A stretch of 64,000 bases of DNA from Byssovorax sp. (GTDB taxonomy: Bacteria; Myxococcota_A; Polyangia; Polyangiales; Polyangiaceae): contig JANYGI010000062.1 in the NCBI GenBank assembly GCA_025362495.1, positions 1-64,000 of the forward strand, in the 5' to 3' direction. Under the pieces are notes generated by a model, which worked only from the letters and a program-made list of their open reading frames with translations, made no database searches and was not told the origin of the DNA. Shown in pieces: positions 27,503-35,993 of the stretch. Position 1 is the stretch's first letter, and each line of letters opens with the position of its first letter. Made by a program: the position numbers and the translations under genes.

Positions 27503-28693
27503 ATGAGTTTCCTCGCCCGCCCCGCGCCGAGCGGCGGCGGGCGAGTTCTCGTTCAGCTCGATGCGCTCCGCGGCGTGGCTATCCTCGCCGTGTTCGTGCA
27601 GCACCTCGGCGATCGTTTCCGCCCTTTTCTCGAGGCGCGAATCGACGCGGGGCTCCCCGCGGCGATCGCGCCGTGGGCGCTGACGATCCTCCACCACGCA
27701 TGGTGGGGCGTGGATCTCTTCTTCGTGCTCTCGGGGTTCTCGCTCGCGCAGGGCTACGTGCGCGCGTTCGCCGCCGGCCGCGCCGGGCCGTCGCCTGGCG
27801 TGTTCCTCGCGCGACGCGCCGCGCGGATCTTCCCTGCGTTCCTCGTGGCGCTCGTCGTCATGGTCGCCGTTCATCCGAGCGTCGTGCTGCGGCCGGGGTT
27901 CCCCGCGGCGCTCGCGGCGCACCTCGCGCTGCTCCAGGGGTACGTCACGCCGGGTGGGATCGTGCTCCTCGGCGCGGCCTGGTCGCTGACGACCGAGGCT
28001 CATTTTTACCTTCTTTTGCCGTGGATCGCGCGTCCTCTGCTCGCGCGCGATCCGGCGCGGCCCGCGCGACGCTGGCTCGTGGCGACGGCGATCTGCGCTC
28101 TCGCCTGGGGCTCGCGCGCGCTGCTCCACGCGTGGATCCTCGAGCCCGGCGTGCACACCGCGCTGCTCGAGGCGTCGCAGCGGCGGTGGATCACGAGCCG
28201 CCTCGATCAGTTCGTGCTCGGCGCCGTCGCCGCGGCGGTCCACGCGTCGATCGTCGGCTCTCCGCGCGCAGTGATCGCCGCGCGGCGCGCTCCTGCCGCG
28301 CTCGCGTTCTCGGCCGCAGCGCTGGTGGTAGCGCTCCGACTCGAGGGCGCGCTCTACCTCGATCCGCACGGCTCGTGGCCGTACGCGCTGCTCTCGCTCG
28401 CGACGGCCGCGCTCGTGCTGTCGGCCTCGCTGCTCGAAGGGCGGGCGCTCGTGGTGATCGCCCAGGCGCCGCTCTGCGCGCTCGGCGTCGTGAGCTACGG
28501 CGTGTTCCTCTACCACCAGCTCGCGCTCGGCGTGGTCGGGCACGTGCTAGGCGACGGGTCGTCGACGTGGGCCGCGCTCTTCACGAACGCAGCGCTGGGG
28601 CTCGCGCTCTCGGCCCTGCTCGGCGCCGCGTCGTGGACGCTGATCGAGCGGCCCGCGCTGCGCGGCGCCGCGGCGCGGCTCCGCGCCGGGTGA
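27503..28693 (+). CDS. Acyltransferase 3 family membrane protein (OafA/YrhL-like)
   Basis: The 396-residue polytopic protein has about ten hydrophobic segments. It has the family marks: LDALRGVAILAVFVQHL at the N-terminus (R and catalytic-type His), then WWGVDLFFVLSGFSLAQGY, an RRAARIFPAFLVAL stretch and WSLTTEAHFYLLLPW. Such enzymes acetylate or otherwise acylate cell-surface glycans, antibiotics or peptidoglycan. It lacks the C-terminal SGNH domain of long OafA versions. Its substrate is unknown. The gene end is directly adjacent to the stop of the convergent downstream gene. Confidence 0.82.
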   Translation: MSFLARPAPSGGGRVLVQLDALRGVAILAVFVQHLGDRFRPFLEARIDAGLPAAIAPWALTILHHAWWGVDLFFVLSGFSLAQGYVRAFAAGRAGPSPGVFLARRAARIFPAFLVALVVMVAVHPSVVLRPGFPAALAAHLALLQGYVTPGGIVLLGAAWSLTTEAHFYLLLPWIARPLLARDPARPARRWLVATAICALAWGSRALLHAWILEPGVHTALLEASQRRWITSRLDQFVLGAVAAAVHASIVGSPRAVIAARRAPAALAFSAAALVVALRLEGALYLDPHGSWPYALLSLATAALVLSASLLEGRALVVIAQAPLCALGVVSYGVFLYHQLALGVVGHVLGDGSSTWAALFTNAALGLALSALLGAASWTLIERPALRGAAARLRAG

Positions 28694-29074
28694 TCACTCG
28701 GGCGGCTTCTTGACGAACTCGCGCCCCGGGTGCTTGCGCTCGTAGTGCGCGATCACCGACTGACCGAGCGCTTCGATTGTCGCGCCGGCGATGCTCATGC
28801 GGATCGGGATCCCCAGCACCGGGATGAAGCACGCGGCCTGACAGGCAGCGTACTTGAGGCCCTGGCCCATCGCCGAGAACGCGCCCCCCGCCGTCGTCGC
28901 CCCGAACGCGCCGACGCCGTCGCCGTAGATCTCGCCGATCATGCTCAGCAGGTGGGTCTCGAGCGCGACGAGGCCGACCGAGGTGGAGAACGGGATGGGC
29001 AGCGCGGCAAAGGCGGCGCCGCCGGCCGCATAGCGGTGGACCCAGCGGTTCGCTTCTTCCTTGCAGGTGGTCAT
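28694..29074 (-). CDS. DUF697-like small membrane-associated protein
   Basis: With start ATG 29074 the product has 126 residues. It has an N-terminal helix with a CKEEANRWVHRYA pattern, then GGAAFAALPIPFSTSVGLVA and LLSMIGEIYGDGVGAFG. The pairing of a P-I-P-x(S/T) turn with an I-x-x-I-Y-G helix resembles DUF697/YcjF-type GTPase-associated membrane proteins. Two hydrophobic stretches (about 15-35 and 80-100) could insert in the membrane. Several Cys residues (ACQAACFIP) are unusual. Confidence 0.55.
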   Translation of the reverse strand: MTTCKEEANRWVHRYAAGGAAFAALPIPFSTSVGLVALETHLLSMIGEIYGDGVGAFGATTAGGAFSAMGQGLKYAACQAACFIPVLGIPIRMSIAGATIEALGQSVIAHYERKHPGREFVKKPPE

Positions 29075-29195
29075 CGGGGCCCATTCTGAACGACGGGGCG
29101 CCCGCGCGCCGGGTATTTCGAGCGGATTGCCACTCTGCGGGGAGGCGCTCGCCAGATTGCCTATCACCCCCGACGCGCTGGCCGGAGGATCCGTC

Positions 29196-29212
29196 GCCCC
29201 CGCCGAGGGGGC
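29196..29212. terminator. GC-rich hairpin upstream of the importer genes
   Basis: GCCCCC and GGGGGC pair around GCCGA. There is no T-run, and it sits 65 bp before the importer start, so it may be a leader hairpin rather than a terminator. Confidence 0.3.
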
Positions 29213-29277
29213 TGGTCATCTTCTCGCGGCGCGCCTAGAACGCCACGCCGGGCGATTCATCCGTCCCCCCGCGTCGC

Positions 29278-30069
29278 ATGCCCGAGCCTCATTCCCCTGC
29301 GATCAGCCAGCCCGCGAACGGCGGCGTCCGCGTCGTGCTGCGCGGCGTCCGTCGCCGCTTCGCGACGGGCGTCGAGGCGATAGCCGGGCTCGATCTCGAC
29401 CTCGCCGCGGGCTCGTTCGTCGCGCTGCTCGGGCCGTCGGGCTGCGGAAAATCGACGCTGCTCCGCCTGGTCGCGGGCCTCGATCGCGCCGACGCCGGCG
29501 AAGTCTCGGTGGGCGACGGAACGACGCGGCCCTCCATCGCGTACGTGTTCCAGGATCCGCACCTGATGCCCTGGCGACGCAACCTCGACAACGTCGCGCT
29601 GCCGCTCGAGCTCGCGGGCGTGCCCGTCGCCGAACGCCACGAAAAAGCCCGCGAAGCGCTGAGGATGGTCGATCTCGCCGACGCCGCCGATCGCTACCCG
29701 GGGGAGCTCTCGGGCGGCATGCGGATGCGCGCCTCGCTGGCCCGCGCTCTGGTGATCCGACCCAGGCTCTTGCTCCTCGACGAGCCCTTCGCGGCCCTCG
29801 ACGAGCTCACGCGCCACCGCCTCGACGATCAGCTCCGCGCGCTGTGGATCGAGCTCGGAATGACGGTGCTCTTCGTGACCCACGCCATCGGCGAGGCCGC
29901 GTACCTGGCCGAGCGCGCGGTGGTGTTCTCGCGGCGGCCGGCGCGGATCGTCGCCGATCGGACCCTCGATCTGCCGCGCGAGCGCAGCTTCTCCCTGCGC
30001 GCCGATCCCGCGTTCGCCCGCGAAGAACGCGCCCTCTACGAGGCCCTCGTGCGCGGCGAGGCGGCCTGA
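29278..30069 (+). CDS. NMT1/THI5-type importer, ATP-binding subunit
   Basis: The 263-residue ABC ATPase of the nitrate/sulfonate/thiamine-precursor class has Walker A GPSGCGKST, Q-loop VFQDPHLMPW, signature LSGGMRMRASLARAL, Walker B LLLLDEPFAALDELTR and H-loop VTHAIGEA. The DEPFAALDELTR form is characteristic of SsuB/TauB/ThiZ ATPases. It is the first gene of a three-gene importer with 4- and 20-bp gaps. No TPP riboswitch motif is visible in the 200 bp upstream, so thiamine control is not supported. Confidence 0.9.
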   Translation: MPEPHSPAISQPANGGVRVVLRGVRRRFATGVEAIAGLDLDLAAGSFVALLGPSGCGKSTLLRLVAGLDRADAGEVSVGDGTTRPSIAYVFQDPHLMPWRRNLDNVALPLELAGVPVAERHEKAREALRMVDLADAADRYPGELSGGMRMRASLARALVIRPRLLLLDEPFAALDELTRHRLDDQLRALWIELGMTVLFVTHAIGEAAYLAERAVVFSRRPARIVADRTLDLPRERSFSLRADPAFAREERALYEALVRGEAA

Positions 30070-30073
30070 TCGC

Positions 30074-30865
30074 ATGGCGCAGCCCGCCCCGTCGCGCCTC
30101 GGCGCCGTGCTCGCTCCGCTGCTCGCTCTCGCGGCGATCCTCGCCGTCTGGGAGGGCCTCACGCGCGCCCTCGCCGTGCCCGCGTACTTGCTACCGCCGC
30201 CGTCGGCGGTGCTCGCCGCGGCCGCGCACGACGCTGGCGCGCTCGCCTCGGGCGCCCTGATGACGGGCCGCGCCGCGCTGATCGGCTTCCTGATGAGCGC
30301 GGTCTTCGGCGCCCTCGCGGCGATCGCGCTCGGCTCGTCGCGCCTGCTCGAGAAGGCCTTCTATCCGTACACGATCTTCCTGCAAACGGTGCCGATCGTC
30401 GCCATCGCGCCGCTGCTCGTGCTCTGGTTCGGCCCCGGCCTGCGCGCCGTCGCCGTCTCGGCCTTCATCGTCTCGGTGTTCCCGGTGATCGCCAACACGC
30501 TCGCGGGCCTGCGCTCGGTCGATCCAGGCCTGCGCGATCTCTTTCGCCTCTACGGCGCGGGGCGCTTCGCCACGCTGGTCAAGCTGTCGATCCCGTCCGC
30601 GGTACCGAGCATCGTCACGGGGCTCCGCGTCGCCTCGGGGCTCGCCGTGATCGGCACCATCGTGGGCGAGTTCGTCGCCGGCTTCTCGGAAGACTCGGCC
30701 GGGCTCGGCATCCTCGTGCTCTCGTCGTACCGTCAGCTCCGCACCGATCTCCTCTTCGCGGCGGTGCTCACCGCGGCCGCGCTCGGCCTCGCGCTGTTCG
30801 GCGCGGTCAACCTCGTCGGCGCGCTGCTGCTGCGCCGCTGGCACCCTTCGGAGCAGAACCGTTAG
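30074..30865 (+). CDS. NMT1/THI5-type importer, permease subunit
   Basis: The 263-residue membrane protein has about six membrane segments and the conserved EAA loop region (DLFRLYGAGRFATLVKLSIPSA around 155-175) of binding-protein-dependent permeases. The IFLQTVPIVAIAPLLVLWFG stretch is typical of the SsuC/TauC/ThiX group. The start ATG lies four bases after the ATPase stop. It should dimerise and be driven by that ATPase. Confidence 0.9.
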   Translation: MAQPAPSRLGAVLAPLLALAAILAVWEGLTRALAVPAYLLPPPSAVLAAAAHDAGALASGALMTGRAALIGFLMSAVFGALAAIALGSSRLLEKAFYPYTIFLQTVPIVAIAPLLVLWFGPGLRAVAVSAFIVSVFPVIANTLAGLRSVDPGLRDLFRLYGAGRFATLVKLSIPSAVPSIVTGLRVASGLAVIGTIVGEFVAGFSEDSAGLGILVLSSYRQLRTDLLFAAVLTAAALGLALFGAVNLVGALLLRRWHPSEQNR

Positions 30866-30885
30866 CCCGCCCTGAAAGGATCCTG

Positions 30886-31860
30886 ATGCCCCTCCGTGCT
30901 CGTTTTTCCCTCGCGCTCGTCGCGCTGTTCGCGCTCTTCGCGGTGCTCTTCGGCTGCTCGAAGCCGGCCGATCCCGGCGGCGCCGCGCGGATCAAGCTCG
31001 CCCTCAACTGGGTACCCGAGCCCGAGTTCGGCGGCTTCTACGCGGCGCGTGACGGCGGCGCGTACAAGAAGGCTGGCCTCGACGTAGAGATCCAGGGCGG
31101 CGGCGCGGGGGTGCCCGTCGTGCAGATGGTGGCGGCGGGGCAGGCCGATTTCGGCGTCGCCGGCGCCGACGAGGTGTTGACGGCCCGCGCGCGGGGCGCC
31201 GACGTGATCCCGATCTTCGCCGTGTACCAGACGTCGCCGCAAGGGATCATGGCGCACGCGTCGCGCGGCGCGAAGGGCATCCCCGACGTGCTCGCGTCGG
31301 GCACGCTCGCGGTCGAGCTCGGCGCTCCGTACGCCGCGTTCCTGAAGAAGAAGCACGGCTTCGATCGCGCCAAGATCGTTCCGTACGACGGCGGCGTCGC
31401 GCGCTTCGTCGCCGACAAGGACTTCGCCCAGCAGTGCTTCGTCACGAGCGAGCCGATCGCGGCGACGCAAAAAGGCTCGGATCCGCAGGTGTTCCTCGTC
31501 GCTGACGAGGGCTTCAACCCCTACGTCGCGGTGGTGATCACCCGGCGCGCGCTCTTCAAGGAGCAGCCCGATCGCGTGCGCGCCTTCGCCCGCGCGACGC
31601 AGGAAGGGTGGCGCGCGTACCTCGACGATCCCGCGCCGGCCAACGCCGCGATGGGCAAGCTCAACACCTCGATGAGCGCGGCGACGTTCACCGCCGCGGC
31701 CGCCGCGCAGCGCCCGCTGATCGAGACCGACGAGACGAAGAAGCGCGGCCTCGGGACGATGACGCGCGCCCGCTGGGACACGCTCGCGCAGCAGCTCGTC
31801 GAGCTCGGCATCCTCGCGAAGGCACCGTCAGCAGAAGAGTACCTCATGGCGGTAGAGTGA
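30886..31860 (+). CDS. NMT1/THI5-type substrate-binding lipoprotein
   Basis: The 324-residue lipoprotein has a hydrophobic signal and lipobox around VLFGCSKPA. The NMT1/THI5 periplasmic fold starts with IKLALNWVPEPEFGGFYAA, followed by GLDVEIQGGG, a VVQMVAAGQADFGVAGADEV substrate-loop pattern and a Cys in FAQQCFVTSEPIAA. That last motif resembles the THI5/ThiY Cys region, so a pyrimidine (HMP) or related heterocycle is the best guess; riboflavin or formamidopyrimidine are alternatives. It completes the importer with the two upstream genes. Confidence 0.85.
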   Translation: MPLRARFSLALVALFALFAVLFGCSKPADPGGAARIKLALNWVPEPEFGGFYAARDGGAYKKAGLDVEIQGGGAGVPVVQMVAAGQADFGVAGADEVLTARARGADVIPIFAVYQTSPQGIMAHASRGAKGIPDVLASGTLAVELGAPYAAFLKKKHGFDRAKIVPYDGGVARFVADKDFAQQCFVTSEPIAATQKGSDPQVFLVADEGFNPYVAVVITRRALFKEQPDRVRAFARATQEGWRAYLDDPAPANAAMGKLNTSMSAATFTAAAAAQRPLIETDETKKRGLGTMTRARWDTLAQQLVELGILAKAPSAEEYLMAVE

Positions 31861-31867
31861 TTTTTAC

Positions 31868-31891
31868 GCGCGAATCGTCGAAGATTCGCGC
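31868..31891. terminator. Perfect 9-bp hairpin after the importer operon
   Basis: GCGCGAATC and GATTCGCGC pair perfectly around GTCGAA, 8 bases after the binding-protein stop. A TTTTT run lies before, not after, the hairpin on the plus strand, so it is not a standard intrinsic terminator. Confidence 0.45.
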
Positions 31892-31955
31892 CTCCCCGTG
31901 GCAATATGGCGGGGCTCTTTCCCTTCCCCGAAACTCTGCACAGGAGCGGTTACTC

Positions 31956-32573
31956 ATGAACGATCGTCGACGCTTTCTTCACGTTCTCGGCGCCACCACG
32001 GCCGCCGTCGCCCTGCCGGCCTGCGGCGGCACCGACACGACGACCAGCGGCACGGGGACGTCAGGCGCGGGCGGCGCGGGCGGCAGCGGCAGCACGGCCA
32101 CCACCGGTGGAATGGGCGGCGCCGGCGGCGCGGGCGGCTCGGGCGCCACCACGGCGGACACGGCCACGGCGTCGGCGTCGGCGAGCTCGAGCACCGGCGG
32201 CGGCTGCGACATGAACCCGCCCGGGACCGCCGTCGGCGTCCCCGCGGACTTCACCGCGGCGGGCCTGCACATCCTCGCGGGGACCAAGGTCCTCGTCGGG
32301 CGCGACGACAAGGGCCTTTACGCCCTCACCTCGATCTGCCCGCACGAGTTCTGCGACATGGACGCCAAGCAAGGAGGCCAGCCGGTCGGCACCGTCACGG
32401 GCCAAGGCATCATCTGCAACTGCCACGGAAGCAAGTTCGACAACTACGGCGCCGTGCTGAAGGGCCCCGCGAACAAGCCCCTCAAGGCCTATTCGATGGC
32501 GCTCGGCTGCGACGGCAAGGTCTATGTCGACAAGACCAAGGTGGTGTCGATCGATCAAAGGCTCGACGCATAA
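31956..32573 (+). CDS. Rieske [2Fe-2S] lipoprotein, Tat-type signal
   Basis: The 205-residue product starts at ATG 31956, ten bases after an AGGAG site. The N-terminus has a twin-arginine-like motif (NDRRRFLHVLG) and lipobox ALPAC, then a Gly/Ser/Thr linker to about residue 80. The Rieske domain carries box 1 CPHEFCDM (Cys-x-His-x-x-Cys, with Phe where Gly is usual) and box 2 CNCHGSKFD. Export by Tat fits a cofactor loaded in the cytoplasm. No cytochrome b gene lies nearby, so it is not an ordinary bc1 subunit. It may be an electron carrier for a periplasmic oxidase or a stand-alone ferredoxin. Confidence 0.85.
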   Translation: MNDRRRFLHVLGATTAAVALPACGGTDTTTSGTGTSGAGGAGGSGSTATTGGMGGAGGAGGSGATTADTATASASASSSTGGGCDMNPPGTAVGVPADFTAAGLHILAGTKVLVGRDDKGLYALTSICPHEFCDMDAKQGGQPVGTVTGQGIICNCHGSKFDNYGAVLKGPANKPLKAYSMALGCDGKVYVDKTKVVSIDQRLDA

Positions 32574-32626
32574 GCGCAGACGCGTGCAGCCCTCGGGTTG
32601 CGGGAAGAAACAGTTCCCGCGACCCG

Positions 32627-33220
32627 TCAGCGCCTGTTCTTCGAGCGAGCGAGCCACTCTCGATAAGCGTCGCGCGCGCCGTCCCAGGCCCGTCGGAGCG
32701 CCGGGTCAGCGGCCATTCGCGCATTCCAGCTGGCGTCGAGGGCGTGGTGCTGCTCCTCCGTGAGCCGATACCGCTCGAGGACTTCGGTCGGCCTCGCGGG
32801 GGCCAGTTCCAGCTCGACGCAAAGCGAAGCGTACTGCTCGACGGAGAGCTGAGGGAGGTTGCTCGCCGGAGCGACTGCGCGCACCGGGATCGCCGCACTG
32901 CCAGGCTCCGCGCCAGCGAACGGCAGCGCGGGTGCCACCGGGCCGTCGGCGGCGAGCTGCGTACCGTGCACGTCCTTGAAGCTCCGCATGCCTACCGGAA
33001 TGAACGCCATCCGCGATGCGGAGGACTGGGCCGGAAGCGCCGGCGCGGCGCTCGGATTGAACGGCAAAGCAGGGCTCTTGGGCACGTCCGCGTTCGTCGC
33101 GAGCTGCGTGCCGCGGACATCTGTGAAGCCGCGCATACCCTCCGGCATCCAGGCAACGTCGACAGCTCCGGCAATCGGCGCTCCTGGAGGAGAGATTGGC
33201 GGAGCGGACGAGAAAGCCAC
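32627..33220 (-). CDS. T6SS-associated protein fragment (DUF2169-partner type)
   Basis: The 197-residue frame (GTG start 33220) contains two copies of a short motif, PEGMRGFTDVRGTQLA and PVGMRSFKDVHGTQLA, each followed by an APALPF-like tail. After them comes a helical domain (about 125-195, LSVEQYASLCVELELAPA... and ending DAYREWLARSKNRR). In myxobacteria this pattern occurs in the C-terminal part of proteins encoded with VgrG and DUF2169 T6SS genes. The frame upstream is broken by an ATPase fragment, so the present start may be artificial and the protein N-terminally truncated. Confidence 0.5.
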   Translation of the reverse strand: MAFSSAPPISPPGAPIAGAVDVAWMPEGMRGFTDVRGTQLATNADVPKSPALPFNPSAAPALPAQSSASRMAFIPVGMRSFKDVHGTQLAADGPVAPALPFAGAEPGSAAIPVRAVAPASNLPQLSVEQYASLCVELELAPARPTEVLERYRLTEEQHHALDASWNARMAADPALRRAWDGARDAYREWLARSKNRR

Positions 33221-33224
33221 GGCG

Positions 33225-33501
33225 TCGACCGGGGGATGAACAGCTCCGGCGTGTCCACGAGCACGATCGAATGGCCGAGACCGATCCTGGCGAACAGCGC
33301 CGCGAAGAGCACCGCCTGATGCTCGCTGTCGGAGAGATCCTCGAACGAGAGGCGCTCTCCGGTGGCCCGCGCGAACGCGAGCCCCGACGCCGAATCCCCT
33401 GCGTCCAGGCCGAGAAGCCGGAGCTGGGGAGCGAGACCGGCGATCGCCTTCTTCACCGGAGCTAGCGAGTCAGGGAGGCCGACGCGACGCGCGACGCCGC
33501 G
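33225..33501 (-). pseudogene. AAA/ABC-type ATPase C-terminal remnant
   Basis: The frame contains the last part of an AAA_21/SMC-like ATPase: LSDSEHQAVLFAAL (signature-type LSxxE) followed by SIVLVDTPELF (Walker B with D-loop). The Walker A half is missing. It directly follows a VgrG fragment stop codon in the same frame and runs into the T6SS-type protein in another frame. This is a scar of gene fusion or deletion in a T6SS cargo locus. Confidence 0.55.
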
Positions 33502-33753
33502 TTACTCGATGATCTGCCCGAGATCCGCGAGGTTGCCCCGCGCAGCGTCGGTGAGCCAGGCTAGCAGCGGAGCGTATTTGCCAGGATCGCGCGCCATCCC
33601 GATCGCCGGATCGGTGGAGAGGACCTCGATCGTCAGCTCGAACAGCTCGCTCATGGCCTCGTGGAGATCGTAGCGCTGGACTTTGAGGCCGTTGGCGACA
33701 GCCGCCGAGGCGTCGGGCGAGCCAGGGAACCCGAGAGTGACATTGAGCGGCAT
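33502..33753 (-). pseudogene. VgrG N-terminal remnant fused to an unknown tail
   Basis: The product of ATG 33753 is 83 residues. Residues ~20-50 (LKVQRYDLHEAMSELFELTI and EVLSTDPAIGM) match the first strands of VgrG spike proteins, which are normally over 500 residues. After PAIGM the sequence changes to an unrelated helical tail (YAPLLAWLTDAARGN) and stops with TAA. Most of the spike is therefore lost. It lies in a cluster with two other T6SS fragments. Confidence 0.6.
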
Positions 33754-34307
33754 GATGGACCTATCTCCTCGAATCCAAGGTGGCAGTTTCGCACCGGGTG
33801 CGAGGCGGCCTCGTCCATTCCGCGCCCTCGAGTTGCTCCGGCGCCATTCAGGCAACAGCCGCTGCTACAGGCTCCGCGACCGCGAGCTGTGCCAGCTCGC
33901 CGAGGACCCGACTCGGCTCCACGATCTGATCGGAGTAGGCGACAAACCATGCGGAAAGCCTGCCGCCAGGCCCCCCGAGCCCGTCGACGGGCTCCGAAGC
34001 CCTGCCGGCAGGCCTTCCGCATGGTCCAGACCACGCCGAGCGCCTGCCGGCAGGCCTTCCGCATGGTCCAGAGCACGCCGAGCCCCTGCCAGCAGGGCTT
34101 CCGCATGGTCCGGAGCACGCCGAGCGCCTGCCAGCAGGGGGAGAGCATGCGCCGCGCGCCGCCATTCGCCGCGCGCGGTGACAACCGCCTCCGCTTCCGC
34201 TACAGCTCCGTCGACATCATCACGACGCGCCCCGGCCGCGGCGGCTCCGCTCCCGGGCGCCTGCTCTTGCCTCGCTCGGCCGAAGCTGTGATGATGCGGG
34301 GGATCCC
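33754..34307. other. Non-coding region with minisatellite, before a kinase gene
   Basis: This is a 554-bp gap between divergently read genes. The centre holds a 42-bp tandem repeat (34000-34141) preceded by a degenerate copy from about 33947. 34142-34307 should hold the kinase promoter, but no consensus is visible. Peptides readable through the repeat on either strand look like translated minisatellite rather than genes. Confidence 0.6.
34000..34141. repeat. 42-bp tandem repeat with palindromic GCCTGCCGGCAGGC
   Basis: Three units of 42 bp (34000-34041, 34042-34083, 34084-34125) and a partial fourth share CTTCCGCATGGTCC and CACGCCGAGC. The second unit opens with the perfect 14-bp palindrome GCCTGCCGGCAGGC. 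In unit 3 both sides change to CCCTGCCAGCAGGG, so symmetry is largely kept. Confidence 0.85.
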
Positions 34308-35993
34308 GTGTCCAACTCACCGCCCATTGCCCACACGCCCATCATCCCGGGGTCGGTCCTCGCCGGGAAATACCGCGTCGAGCGCATCATCGGCCAGGGA
34401 GGCATGGGCCTCGTGGTCGAGGCGCGGCACATCGCCCTCGACGAGCGCGTCGCGCTGAAGTTCCTGCTGCCCGAGTACGCGCAGCATCCCGAGGCCGCCA
34501 CGCGCTTCATCCGCGAGGCGCGCGCCGCCGCGAAGATCAAGAGCGAGCACGTCGCCCGCGTCTCCGACGTCGGCAACCTCGACTCGGGCGCCCCCTACAT
34601 GATGATGGAGTTTCTCGAGGGGGCCGACCTCTCGCAGACGCTCGAAAAGCTCGGCGTCCTCCCCGTCGAAGACGCCATCGACTACATCATCCAGGGCTGC
34701 GAGGCCATCGCCGAGGCCCACACCCACGGCATCGTCCACCGCGATCTCAAGCCGGCGAACCTCTTCCTGAGCAAGCGCCCCGACGGCACGCCGATCGTGA
34801 AGGTGCTTGATTTCGGGATCTCGAAGGTCATCGGCGGCGCCGTCGACAACCTCACCAAGACCACTGCGGCGATGGGCTCGGCCCTCTACATGTCGCCCGA
34901 GCAGATGCAGCAGACGCGCGCCGTCGATCACCGGACCGACATCTACGCGCTTGGAATCGCCCTCTACGAGCTCCTCGCCGGCAAGCAACCTTACTACGCC
35001 GACACGCTGCCGCAGCTCTGCGCCGAGATCCTCACCGGCACGCCGACCCCGATCCGCACCACCCGCCCCGAGATCCCGGAAGAGCTCGCGCAGGTGATGG
35101 AGAAGGCCTATGCCCGCGACAAGGGCCAGCGCTATCAGTCGATTGCCGATCTGGTGATCGCGCTCGCCCCGTTCGCCCCGGCGCGCTCGCAGAACACCAT
35201 CGATCGCGTCGCGCGCATGGCCGGGCTCCCGATCCCCATCGCGGGCAGCGGCGGTCAGCGCTCGTCGAGCCCCTCGGTGCCCATGGGCCCCCCGAAGCAG
35301 GGCGGCACGCAGATGATCCCGCAGCAGTACGCGGCACCGCAGCAGCATCAACAGCCGCAGCAACAGCAGAGCGCCCCCGCGACAACGGCGTTGCCGGTCA
35401 TGGATCCCACGGCCGGCGGCCCGCCGCCTCCAGGATCGATGGGCCCCGCGGTGCCCAACGCCAACCAGATCGTCCCTGGCCACTACCAGGCTCCGCAGAG
35501 CAGCCGGGCCTCGGCCGCCTTCAAGCAAGGTCCGGGACAGGGCCAGACCGATGGCAGCATGTCGGCCACCGGCCGAGCGTCGCAGCCCGTGTCGGGCGGC
35601 AGCAAGGCCGGAGTGGTGATTGCCATTCTCGGCGTCCTCGCCGTTGCCGGCGCCGCGGCGGCGTTCTTCCTGCGCGGCCACCAGGATCCCCAGCCGGTGG
35701 TCGCCGGCCCCGGGACGGAGAAGACGGCCGACACTGCCGCTGTCGTCCCGCCGAACACGGGCGCTCCGCCGGTGGCGACCACGACGCTTCCTGCCGACGT
35801 CAAGTCTGCTGCTCCTGCGGCGACGGTCGTCGAGCCGCCGGCACACGTGGTCACAGCTCCCGCCGGCAATGGGACGAAGATTCCTGGGAAGACGGTTGTT
35901 GTACCGCCGACGCCCACCGCAGCACCCTCCGTGAAGCCAACCGCCGTTCCTGTGGCAACCGCCAAACCGAACATCTATGACACCTCGCACTAA
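34308..35993 (+). CDS. Hanks-type Ser/Thr protein kinase, single membrane segment
   Basis: The 561-residue kinase starts with GTG 34308. The kinase domain is at about 22-285: GQGGMGLVVEA (glycine loop), Lys in VALKFLLPE, catalytic loop HRDLKPANLF, DFGISKV and SPEQMQQ in the activation segment. All catalytic residues are kept. A long Gln/Pro/Gly-rich segment (about 300-440) leads to one membrane helix (VVIAILGVLAVAGAAAAFFL) and a short Pro/Thr/Val outside tail. Its stop overlaps the start of a TPR-like membrane gene by 17 bases, so the two are co-translated. Confidence 0.92.
   Translation: MSNSPPIAHTPIIPGSVLAGKYRVERIIGQGGMGLVVEARHIALDERVALKFLLPEYAQHPEAATRFIREARAAAKIKSEHVARVSDVGNLDSGAPYMMMEFLEGADLSQTLEKLGVLPVEDAIDYIIQGCEAIAEAHTHGIVHRDLKPANLFLSKRPDGTPIVKVLDFGISKVIGGAVDNLTKTTAAMGSALYMSPEQMQQTRAVDHRTDIYALGIALYELLAGKQPYYADTLPQLCAEILTGTPTPIRTTRPEIPEELAQVMEKAYARDKGQRYQSIADLVIALAPFAPARSQNTIDRVARMAGLPIPIAGSGGQRSSSPSVPMGPPKQGGTQMIPQQYAAPQQHQQPQQQQSAPATTALPVMDPTAGGPPPPGSMGPAVPNANQIVPGHYQAPQSSRASAAFKQGPGQGQTDGSMSATGRASQPVSGGSKAGVVIAILGVLAVAGAAAAFFLRGHQDPQPVVAGPGTEKTADTAAVVPPNTGAPPVATTTLPADVKSAAPAATVVEPPAHVVTAPAGNGTKIPGKTVVVPPTPTAAPSVKPTAVPVATAKPNIYDTSH

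Noticed and set aside
29075-29277. TPP riboswitch before the THI5-type importer
   Set aside because: No CTGAGA or other conserved TPP core is visible; only a short GC hairpin.
33661-34458. Plus-strand protein through the 42-bp repeat
   Set aside because: Translated repeat (FRMVQSTPS units) with no independent support; the kinase start and minus-strand T6SS remnants explain the region better.
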